The notes beneath the pieces were generated by a model that was not told where the DNA came from, ran no database searches, and saw nothing but the letters and a program-made list of their open reading frames with translations. Source: CAVYUC01 sp963783085 (GTDB lineage Bacteria; Bacteroidota; Bacteroidia; Bacteroidales; Prolixibacteraceae). Taken from it: DNA of 64,000 nt. Shown here in pieces: positions 29,687 to 37,314 of this stretch. The stretch lies in assembly GCA_963783085.1 (NCBI GenBank), contig CAWAMJ010000007.1, positions 1-64,000 on the forward strand, in the 5' to 3' direction. The first letter of the stretch is position 1; each line of letters opens with the position of its first letter. A program made the position numbers and the translations under genes.

Positions 29687-29713
29687 TGCAATCGATTGTT
29701 GCAATCGATTGCA
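29687..29713. promoter_or_regulatory. double operator-like dyad upstream of susC pair 3
   Basis: Two tandem copies of the palindrome: TGCAATCGATTG at 29687-29698 and GCAATCGATTGC at 29701-29712, centres 13 bases apart. The same arrangement occurs at 36767-36793. The site is about 46 bases before the susC ATG and directly after an AT-rich stretch that could be the promoter. The position suits a repressor. The regulator is not encoded in this window. Confidence 0.65.
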
Positions 29714-29758
29714 TTTATATTCTTATTAAATAATTAATTTTTAATCTAAAACCATTTT

Positions 29759-32700
29759 ATGAAAGACAAAAATGAAACAAAAAAGGTACTCAGCCTTTTG
29801 ATGTTATGTTTGTTTTTTGTTGCTGTTAGTATTGGAGCTTATGCTCAAAAGACAGTAACAGGAACAGTAACTGATGAGACAGGGGCGCCACTTCCCGGTG
29901 TTAACATTACGGTTAAAGGCTCTTTTGTAGGTAGCGTAACCAACGTTGACGGTAATTATAGTCTTACCGGACTTGAAGGTAACGAAACTTTAGTATTTTC
30001 TTTTGTTGGGATGCTATCAAAAGAGATAGCTATTGACGGAAAAACCGAGATAAATGTTCAACTGGCAATGGATGCCGTTGGAATTGAAGAGGTTGTTGCC
30101 ATTGGTTATGGTACGCAGAAAAAGCGAGATGTTTCGTCAGCTATCTCTTCAGTGAGTTCAGAAGCCTATAAAGATAGGCCGGTTACCAATTTTGCACAAG
30201 GTATTAAAGGAAATGTTGCAGGAGTAATGATTTCGAACAACAACGCTGCACCTGGTGGCGGGTCGAATATTGTTATTCGCGGGATAAGTTCGGTAAACGC
30301 GTCGAATGCTCCACTTTATGTTGTTGACGGGCAGCCTCTTCCTGATAGCTACAACAAAACCGAATCACCTTTAAACTTCATTAATCCTGCGGATATTGAG
30401 TCTATTGAGATTTTAAAAGACGCAGCGTCGGGTGCCATTTACGGAACAAGAGCAGCGAACGGGGTTGTATTAATAACAACAAAACGTGGGAAATTGGGCA
30501 AACCTAAAATTGGTGTAAGAGTTAGTTACGGTGTGCAAACTGCCCTTCGGAAAATGGATGTACTTAATAGTGAAGATTTCATTCAATTCTACGAAGAGTC
30601 AAGAGAAAACGCCTATGTAGTTGAGGATCCCAATTTTGGAACAAATGACCCCAATGCCGTTTTATGGTCGCGATCCGATCCGTACGACGTAAGAATAGAA
30701 AACTGGAAAACGTATTCGTCACAAAAAGGTGGATTTAGCGATCCCAACACAAAATTGCCACGCTGGTTTACAGTTACTGATACCACAAAAGTAATGGCAT
30801 CGAAATACGACACCGACTGGCAGGATGCACTGTTTAAAACAGGTAATGTTACCGACATACAACTCTCCTTAAGCGGTGCAACCGATAATATTAACTATTA
30901 CGTTTCAGGTGGCTACCACAAAAACAAGGGTATTATAGAAAATACCAGCTACGACCGCTTCTCATTCCGCAGCAATTTTGAAGGAAAAATTAATCAGTGG
31001 TTAACAGTTGGCTTTAACCTTGCACCTATGTTGGAAAACACCAGTGTACTGGCCAATTCCGAAAGTACCGATGTTTCCTATAATCCACTTGTTGCAGCGG
31101 CTTTTCATGCTCCCATATTTCCGACGCACAACGATGACGGAACTTTTTTCTACACAGGACAGGAACTGGATAGTCCATGGGACTGGAACGTTGCCTTCAT
31201 GGTAAATCCATTAACTCAACTGGCAATAACGGATGAAAGTAAAACTGCGCGTGTGACCAGCAAACTCTATTCTGACATTAAGTTTATTGATGGCCTTATA
31301 TTAAAAACTGCATTCGATCACGATTACCGCGACAGAAACCGTGACTATTTTTTGCCCAGTTACGTACCTGCCAGTCCTAACAATCCTACATCGCGAAACA
31401 GAGGTATAAGTGAGCGGTCAACCCGGCAGTTTTGGGATCTACAGTCGTATTTAAACTATAACAAGGACATCGGGGAACATAATATTAATACTATGGTCGG
31501 TGTTGCATTCGAGGAAACAAGTTACAGTTCGAATTATATAGATAAACTCGACTATCCACACAATTTGATTCCCACCCTTAACCAGGCAACTACGGTATTA
31601 AACCAACAAAATGATGCCCGTTCCAACAAGTCATCCGAAAGTATGATTGGATCTTTTGCAAGGGCAAGCTACAATTATATGGGTAAATATTATTTAACCG
31701 GTTCGGTTCGTCGCGATGGTTCTTCGAAGTTTGGTCCGGAGAATAGGTGGGCAGTATTTCCTTCTTTATCGCTTGCATGGCGCCTGTCGGATGAGGGTTT
31801 TATGAAAATATTTTCCCCTTTCATAAGTGACTGGAAAGTGAGAAGTGGCTGGGGTAAAATAGGTAATTCGGGAATTTCAAACTATCTGTATGCCTCAACC
31901 CTGGGAGCAAGTTCGTACCTGTTTGATAAAGGTTCTGCTATTGCACCTGCCTATTACAACAACAAGATTTCCAACAATCAACTTGGGTGGGAAACAACTA
32001 CAGATTTTGGCATAGGAACCGACGTAAGTTTTTTTAATTCAAGAGTTAACTTAACGGTTGATTATTTTGACAGGACAACCAATGATATGCTTTTTAGTTT
32101 GCCACTGCCAGCCACAACAGGTTTTGGGAGTGTTATGCTGAATATGGGTTCTATGAAGAACCGGGGCTTCGAATATTTACTTAGCACAAGGAATTTTACC
32201 GGAAAATTTAAGTGGACTACTACAGCTACCCTATCGTATTACAGAAATTATGTTACAGACATTGGCAATGACAAACGACCTATAATTGACAACCTTGGTT
32301 ACACTTCAGAAGGCCGTCCGATTGCTAACTTATGGGGAATGCTCATGTTGGGGCCTTATCGCGATTGGGAAGATGTTAAATCATCTCCGGTTTTCAACCC
32401 TTCTCGTGCCAATGCCCGACAGCGTTCAAATCCTGGTTCGCCGAAGGCTGCCGATGTAAATGGCGATGGTGTTTTAGATGCAAATGATAAAACTGTGTTA
32501 GGTACACCAACTCCTGATTTTGTATATGGACTTAAAAACGATTTCTCTTTCGGAAACTTCGACATGTCAGTCATGCTAACTGGTGTGCAGGGCGGAACCA
32601 GAATTTACGGTGGCAGCTATACAAATATAATGTATTATGCACAGGGCAGAACAAATACTACCTATGAGTATTTTAACAATTACTGGAGGGAAGATAATCC

Positions 32701-33022
32701 TGATGCTAAATATCCCGCACCAAACCGAAAGAGCTACGATTCCCCTCAAACCGAGGGGGGGCTTGTATTTGATGCAACCTTCTTTAAAATTGAGAATATA
32801 AATCTTGGATACACTTTCCCTTCTCATTATTTAAAAAGAGCATCCATTGCGTCTTTGCGGCTGTACGTAAACATTGACAATGTATTCTTAAAATCTTCTG
32901 ATCCGGGTTATAACCCTGAAAGCAACTACCGGGGAGATAATCCAAAATCACAGGGGGTTGACCGAACCGGTGCTTATCCCTTATCGAGAGTATTTTCATT
33001 TGGAATTAATATAGAATTATAA
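29759..33022 (+). CDS. SusC/RagA-family TonB-linked outer-membrane protein (pair 3)
   Basis: 1087 residues. Signal peptide cleaved after about Ala29 (IGAYA-QK), regulatory-like domain TVTGTVTDETGAPLPGVNI, signature EEVVAIGYGTQKKRDVSSAISSV, plug PLYVVDGQPLPDSYN and ESIEILKDAASGAIYGTRAANGVVLITTK, barrel ending FSFGINIEL. First gene of a probable four-gene unit with susD, a small lipoprotein and a GH105 hydrolase. The whole unit is visibly richer in A/T at third codon positions than pairs 1, 2, 4 and 5. It is bracketed by direct repeats, which suggests separate acquisition or a recombination event. Confidence 0.93.
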   Translation: MKDKNETKKVLSLLMLCLFFVAVSIGAYAQKTVTGTVTDETGAPLPGVNITVKGSFVGSVTNVDGNYSLTGLEGNETLVFSFVGMLSKEIAIDGKTEINVQLAMDAVGIEEVVAIGYGTQKKRDVSSAISSVSSEAYKDRPVTNFAQGIKGNVAGVMISNNNAAPGGGSNIVIRGISSVNASNAPLYVVDGQPLPDSYNKTESPLNFINPADIESIEILKDAASGAIYGTRAANGVVLITTKRGKLGKPKIGVRVSYGVQTALRKMDVLNSEDFIQFYEESRENAYVVEDPNFGTNDPNAVLWSRSDPYDVRIENWKTYSSQKGGFSDPNTKLPRWFTVTDTTKVMASKYDTDWQDALFKTGNVTDIQLSLSGATDNINYYVSGGYHKNKGIIENTSYDRFSFRSNFEGKINQWLTVGFNLAPMLENTSVLANSESTDVSYNPLVAAAFHAPIFPTHNDDGTFFYTGQELDSPWDWNVAFMVNPLTQLAITDESKTARVTSKLYSDIKFIDGLILKTAFDHDYRDRNRDYFLPSYVPASPNNPTSRNRGISERSTRQFWDLQSYLNYNKDIGEHNINTMVGVAFEETSYSSNYIDKLDYPHNLIPTLNQATTVLNQQNDARSNKSSESMIGSFARASYNYMGKYYLTGSVRRDGSSKFGPENRWAVFPSLSLAWRLSDEGFMKIFSPFISDWKVRSGWGKIGNSGISNYLYASTLGASSYLFDKGSAIAPAYYNNKISNNQLGWETTTDFGIGTDVSFFNSRVNLTVDYFDRTTNDMLFSLPLPATTGFGSVMLNMGSMKNRGFEYLLSTRNFTGKFKWTTTATLSYYRNYVTDIGNDKRPIIDNLGYTSEGRPIANLWGMLMLGPYRDWEDVKSSPVFNPSRANARQRSNPGSPKAADVNGDGVLDANDKTVLGTPTPDFVYGLKNDFSFGNFDMSVMLTGVQGGTRIYGGSYTNIMYYAQGRTNTTYEYFNNYWREDNPDAKYPAPNRKSYDSPQTEGGLVFDATFFKIENINLGYTFPSHYLKRASIASLRLYVNIDNVFLKSSDPGYNPESNYRGDNPKSQGVDRTGAYPLSRVFSFGINIEL

Positions 33023-33033
33023 ACCATACAATT

Positions 33034-34509
33034 ATGACTAAAAGAATATTAAGAATTTTTGTAACTATGTGTCTAATCGTCGTTTTAGGCAGTTGCGAGG
33101 ATTTTATAGATAAATTACCAGAAGACACACTTTCACCTGGTGGCTACTTTAATAATACAGAAGAATTGCTTACAGGTGTTTCTGGCAGTTATAAGGTTTT
33201 GCAAGCAATATACCAGCACGACAGAATGTTAAGAACCGTTTCCTATATGGGGAGTACGGCAAAAACAATTCAGCTAAACAATGTATTCAGGCGTTTTGAG
33301 AAGTCAGTATCAAACTCAGAATCGAATATATACAATGATAACTTTTTGATGATTTCCAGGTGCAATTCAATGTTAAAAATCCTTGATAACTTTACCACAG
33401 AAGTAGCCAGTGAGCAACGGGAAGTTGATGCGATGAGGGGTGAATGCCACTTTTTGAGAGGATTAGCCTATTTTAATCTTGTACGTTTATACGGCGAACT
33501 TCCGCTTGTAATTGAAGAATTAGCTTCTCCAATGGATGCTTTCGGTAACGGACGCTCAAGTGTAGACGATATATACAACCTGGCCATAATTCCTGATTTC
33601 ACAAAAGCCGCAGAACTTTGTTACAAAAAAGATGCTCCGGAATTAAGCGGTCAGGGTGCCAGGGCTACAAAAGGCAGCGGATTGATGGGGCTTGCCAAAG
33701 CGTACTTAACCATCAACAAAACACAGGAAGCAGAGGATGTTTTAAAACGTTTGATTGTTGACAAGGAAGGTGGCGAATATGAACTGCTATCTGATATGAG
33801 TGATGTTTTTAAGCCTGAAAATAAATTCAACAAGGAATCTATTTTTGAAGTGAATTACAATGTAGCAGCCGGACAACCATCCTGGTTTTTTACCTTGTTA
33901 CAAAACGACATTGGCTATGCCATTGGTATGACAAGAACATCTGGTGTAATTACAACCCATAGTGTATTGCGGGAATTTGATGAATATGGCGAAATTAATC
34001 GTTTTTATGCAACACTTGATTCAGGTGTCGTAAACGGCGTTCCACCCATCCAGGCTTTCCCTGTTAAAATGGCGCCCCCCAGAGACGAAAGGTCAGCTAT
34101 TAACGACATAGGTTCAGATTATAACTTTATGGTCTACAGGTATGCAGATGCCTTGCTGATGTATGGAGAAGCCTTAATGAGAAACGGGAAAGATGGAAAG
34201 CCATGGATTGATATGGTCAGACAAAGATCAGGAATGCCAAAGTTAGACGATGATCCTAAATTCACAGGATTGGATATTTATTGGATTCTTCACGAGAGAA
34301 GAATGGAACTGCTTTGGGAGGCACACTATTACTTTGATTTGGTCCGCACTGGTAAGGCTGTGGAAATATTATCAGACATTTTAATGCAGATCATCGATCA
34401 CGATAATGTTCCCAGGAATACTCCAATTCAAGAATATCAATTACTATTACCTATACCTACAGGAGAAATTGAAAAAGATCAATCTTTGGTTCAAAATCCT
34501 GGTTATTAA
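33034..34509 (+). CDS. SusD/RagB-family lipoprotein (pair 3)
   Basis: 491 residues. Lipobox VLGSC (Cys21). Family motifs are EDFIDKLPEDTLSPGGYFNNTEELLTGV, MRGECHFLRGLAYFNLVRLYGELPLV, YRYADALLMYGEALMRNG, ERRMELLWEAHYYFDLVRTGK and the terminal LLPIPTGEIEKDQSLVQNPGY. It starts 11 bases after susC. Together they form the outer-membrane glycan importer feeding the GH105 hydrolase encoded further down the unit. Confidence 0.93.
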   Translation: MTKRILRIFVTMCLIVVLGSCEDFIDKLPEDTLSPGGYFNNTEELLTGVSGSYKVLQAIYQHDRMLRTVSYMGSTAKTIQLNNVFRRFEKSVSNSESNIYNDNFLMISRCNSMLKILDNFTTEVASEQREVDAMRGECHFLRGLAYFNLVRLYGELPLVIEELASPMDAFGNGRSSVDDIYNLAIIPDFTKAAELCYKKDAPELSGQGARATKGSGLMGLAKAYLTINKTQEAEDVLKRLIVDKEGGEYELLSDMSDVFKPENKFNKESIFEVNYNVAAGQPSWFFTLLQNDIGYAIGMTRTSGVITTHSVLREFDEYGEINRFYATLDSGVVNGVPPIQAFPVKMAPPRDERSAINDIGSDYNFMVYRYADALLMYGEALMRNGKDGKPWIDMVRQRSGMPKLDDDPKFTGLDIYWILHERRMELLWEAHYYFDLVRTGKAVEILSDILMQIIDHDNVPRNTPIQEYQLLLPIPTGEIEKDQSLVQNPGY

Positions 34510-34527
34510 TCATAAAAAGAAGTTGTT

Positions 34528-35019
34528 ATGAAAAAATATAATCATATTTTCTATTTGATGTTTGTCCTGTCTTTTCTGTTTGTTTCATGTTTGAAGGAAG
34601 AAATACCTTCGCCTACTGTTAATGGTATTACCTTTTATATATTAAATGAAGAAAATAAATATGTTGAGGTACCTGCCCCGGTGGCAGGTACCAGATATAC
34701 CATTGGAGTTAATAGTGAGGCAGATATAGTTTCTATATGGCCCGGAGGGAAACGTGAAACAATAAAGAATGTCGCCGGCGCAGATTCTACCGATATTAAT
34801 GGTAACGTAGTGCTAAAAACAAGTGATCACTATATTGACTATGGCTTATTAAATGCAAGGGGCTTAACCACTTCCCTGCATGATGAAATCGGATGGAATG
34901 CTGCGTACAAATTTAGCTCGCCGGGAAACTACAAAATTACCGTTGTAGCAACAAATCACGGATACGATTCCAGCGGTTACGATCAGCGTGTTTTTGAGTT
35001 TGAGGTTAAGATTGAATAA
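34528..35019 (+). CDS. small surface lipoprotein of the susCD pair 3 unit
   Basis: 163 residues. Lipobox LFVSC (Cys21), then about 140 residues rich in beta strands. The C-terminal part (YKFSSPGNYKITVVATNHGYDS...FEFEVKIE) reads like an immunoglobulin/PKD-type strand set. No catalytic motif. Position after susD, where SusE/SusF-type surface glycan-binding proteins are usually encoded, suggests a carbohydrate-binding or structural role, but it is much shorter than those. Function not established. Confidence 0.65.
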   Translation: MKKYNHIFYLMFVLSFLFVSCLKEEIPSPTVNGITFYILNEENKYVEVPAPVAGTRYTIGVNSEADIVSIWPGGKRETIKNVAGADSTDINGNVVLKTSDHYIDYGLLNARGLTTSLHDEIGWNAAYKFSSPGNYKITVVATNHGYDSSGYDQRVFEFEVKIE

Positions 35020-35158
35020 TAGATAAATTAGATAATTTGAATTAGCTTTTTCCCTTATTGGAGAGATTAGTTTAATTTGGTTGGTTTTGATGATTGGAGC
35101 AGATGCATTTCTGCTCCAATCATTTTTATAAATTCATACAATAAATATTGATAAACAA

Positions 35159-36262
35159 ATGAAATCCATTTTTTTAGTTTTAATCGTAGTTTTATTAAAC
35201 CATTTTTCTTTTGCGCAGCCCATAAAGCCTGAAGAAGTGAAAAAAGATATGAAACGAGTGGCCGACTGGCAAATTGAGCATTTTAACGATGCATACAGTA
35301 ACGATAAGCCTCATCATCCATTGGACTGGACTAACGGAGCATTATACGTAGGAATGGTTAAATGGGCCGAAATGGCTGGTGATGAATTTTACTTCGAGTG
35401 GTTAAAACGTATTGGGGAGAAATACAATTGGCAATTATATAAAAGAAAATACCACGCCGATGACCATACCGTAGGACAAATGTATTGCGAATTATACAGA
35501 AAGTATGGAACTAAAGAAATGATTGCTCCAACCATTGAGCAGTTTGATTTCATTATGTATCACCCGTCGAAGAGCGTGTTGAATTGGAAAACACCATTTC
35601 ATCAAGATCGTTGGAATTGGTGTGATGCACTTTTTATGTCTCCCCCGGTTTGGGCAAAATTATATACCATAACTGGTGAGCAGAAATATCTCGATTTTTT
35701 GGTATCAGAATTTAAAGTAACGACTGATTTTCTGTTTGATAAAAAGGAAAACTTGTATTACCGCGACGAAAGCTACATGGGTAAACTCGATAACGGAACC
35801 AAGATATTCTGGGGACGTGGAAATGGTTGGGTATTTGCCGGTTTAGCTAATATCCTGGCCGAATTGAATCCAAACAGTAAAGAGTACAAATACTTTGTTC
35901 AGATTTATAAAAAAATGGCAAAACGACTGCTGGAACTTCAAACACCCCAGGGGCATTGGGCTATGAGTTTATTGGGGCAGGAATTTTATTCAACACCTGA
36001 AACCAGTGGTTCATCGTTTTTTGTTTTTGGACTGGCATGGGGTATTAATAATGGAGTATTGGATAAGACCAGGTATGAAAATGCTGTACTCAAGGGCTGG
36101 AACGCTATGGTAAATTGTATCAATCAAGATGGAATGTTGGGCTATGTTCAACCCATTGGTGGCGCACCCGGAAAAGCATGGGCAGATAAAACCGAGGTTT
36201 ATGGCACAGGGGCCTTTTTAAGTGCCGGTTCTGAAATTTATAAAATGTTTGGTGGGAAATAA
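35159..36262 (+). CDS. GH105-type unsaturated glycuronyl hydrolase
   Basis: 367 residues with a signal peptide (FLVLIVVLLNHFSFAQ). The (alpha/alpha)6 barrel of the GH88/GH105 group is recognisable from DWTNGALYVGMVKWAEM, YHADDHTVGQMYCELY (catalytic Asp region), WNWCDALFMSPPVWAKL, FWGRGNGWVFAGLANIL, HWAMSLLGQEFYSTPETSGSSFFVFGLAWGI and the final AWADKTEVYGTGAFL. YteR/YesR-type members remove the unsaturated uronic acid left on oligosaccharides by polysaccharide lyases. That fits the many lyases at 48-64 kb. The signal peptide suggests periplasmic action. A 139-base gap separates it from the lipoprotein gene, so it may have its own start signal. Confidence 0.88.
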   Translation: MKSIFLVLIVVLLNHFSFAQPIKPEEVKKDMKRVADWQIEHFNDAYSNDKPHHPLDWTNGALYVGMVKWAEMAGDEFYFEWLKRIGEKYNWQLYKRKYHADDHTVGQMYCELYRKYGTKEMIAPTIEQFDFIMYHPSKSVLNWKTPFHQDRWNWCDALFMSPPVWAKLYTITGEQKYLDFLVSEFKVTTDFLFDKKENLYYRDESYMGKLDNGTKIFWGRGNGWVFAGLANILAELNPNSKEYKYFVQIYKKMAKRLLELQTPQGHWAMSLLGQEFYSTPETSGSSFFVFGLAWGINNGVLDKTRYENAVLKGWNAMVNCINQDGMLGYVQPIGGAPGKAWADKTEVYGTGAFLSAGSEIYKMFGGK

Positions 36263-36368
36263 TTGAAAATAGTTGGAGATTTTTTTTATCCCATATGCAA
36301 ATTCCGGTGAAAGGTGACAGTTTGTCAAATACTAAGTTCAAGAAAATACGAAGATTAAATTTGGGCAG

Positions 36369-36450
36369 TTACAGCCTTTTCTTCAATAATTATTTTCACC
36401 GGAAAGTTACCGCGTCTTGAAAATGATTATCCTTTTTCTATGGAACAGTT
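36369..36450. repeat. imperfect direct repeat, copy 1
   Basis: Shares CTTCAATAATTATTTTCACC and GGAAAGTT with the copy at 37072-37156. It then continues with weaker similarity through GAAAAYGATTAT and TTTTTCTATRGAACAG. Both copies end just before different sequence, which suggests an older duplication of a leader segment. Confidence 0.65.
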
Positions 36451-36523
36451 TTAGAAAAGAAGTTATGCTTTTAAATGAGAAGAAGTTATAAATATTCCGA
36501 ATGATGAATTTTTCGCATTTAAC
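36448..36523 (+). repeat. 76-bp copy of the PL12 gene 5' region
   Basis: Matches 48387-48462 with only a few mismatches, including AAAAGAAGTTATGCTTTTAA, AATATTCCGA and the start region ATGATGAATTTTTCGCATTT. It carries the start codon and about seven codons of a PL12-like gene, then switches at 36524 into the terminator-derived repeat. The chimeric frame stops at 36563 after 20 residues. It looks like the stub left by a deletion or recombination. Confidence 0.75.
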
Positions 36524-36698
36524 CCCGATGAATTACGGCTTTGTTTTTCTAATAAAATTATAGTTGATTTAATTATAATTTACAGAAATATTATTATATC
36601 TTTCCCTAAACATGCAAATACCCCTGTTGACCTTATTTCTCTATTAAAAGTCATTTTTTTGATTTCTCACTTTTTTGAATTCTAGTTAATTACAAATT
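36524..36698. repeat. 173-bp direct repeat, copy B
   Basis: Second copy of 29446-29618 (175 bases here). Only the right arm of the terminator stem is present, so this copy cannot form the hairpin. It ends 70 bases before the double operator, exactly as copy A does, although the intervening 69 bases differ. Confidence 0.85.
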
Positions 36699-36758
36699 AG
36701 ATTCCAATTTTTATGTTGTAAAACATGTTTTTTGCTATTTTGTATCTGATGTTTTTGA

Positions 36759-36793
36759 TACATTTGTGCAATCGATTGCTGCAATCGATTGCA
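36759..36793. promoter_or_regulatory. putative -7 element and double operator-like dyad upstream of susC pair 4
   Basis: TACATTTG at 36759-36766 fits the Bacteroidota -7 consensus TAnnTTTG. It is followed directly by two GCAATCGATTGC palindromes at 36768-36779 and 36781-36792. A TTTG lies upstream but at a shorter spacing than the usual 19-21 bases. The operator touching the promoter suggests repression. The susC ATG is about 520 bases downstream, an unusually long leader. Confidence 0.6.
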
Positions 36794-37071
36794 ATGACAT
36801 GAGGAGAAAAGGTAAATTCATAGTTTAGTTAGTTAATAAGGAATCTTTCCGAATTGTTCGGGAAGGTTCCTGTTTTCTACCGACGTTGAAATGCCATTTT
36901 AACAATAACGAACCAGGAATTAAATTTAATAACCAATGAACCGGATTTTATTTAAAACCTCACCCCAAAATGCGGGAAGCTGTTTTAACCGGCAGTTTCG
37001 CTGTCTCCCGGAAATTTTCAGACCAAAACAGATTAATAATTCAAAAATATATGAAAGTAAAATTTATACAA

Positions 37072-37156
37072 TTACAGACTTTTCTTCAATAATTATTTTC
37101 ACCGGAAAGTTGCTGTGTAACGGGTAGTGAAAACGATTATTTTTTTCTATAGAACA
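37072..37156. repeat. imperfect direct repeat, copy 2
   Basis: Counterpart of 36369-36450, located in the long leader of susC pair 4 about 160 bases before its ATG. Similarity is strongest in the first 38 bases. Confidence 0.6.
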
Positions 37157-37314
37157 GCTTTCAATAGAAATTCGGTGGGTTTATTCAGAAAAACCGAAGT
37201 ATCCTGATGATTTTAATCCATCAGGCATGGAAGTTTTTTGCTCAAAATTTTACTGATGATAATTTATAATTAAATAACCAATAAGATTTCATTATTAACC
37301 AAAAGTAAATTTTC

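Larger units (their letters stand above)
36263..37314. other. 1.05-kb non-coding mosaic upstream of susC pair 4
   Basis: No convincing gene. The interval is a patchwork of segments also found elsewhere in the window: 36369-36450 resembles 37072-37156, 36448-36523 matches the 5' flank and first codons of the PL12 gene at 48387-48462, and 36524-36698 matches 29446-29618. These are followed by the double operator at 36767-36793 and then about 520 bases of leader before the susC ATG. A frame of 63 codons at 36936 shows no protein-like features. Confidence 0.7.

Noticed and set aside
36936..37127. 63-codon plus-strand frame in the susC 4 leader
   Set aside because: No protein-like features, and it overlaps a duplicated non-coding segment.
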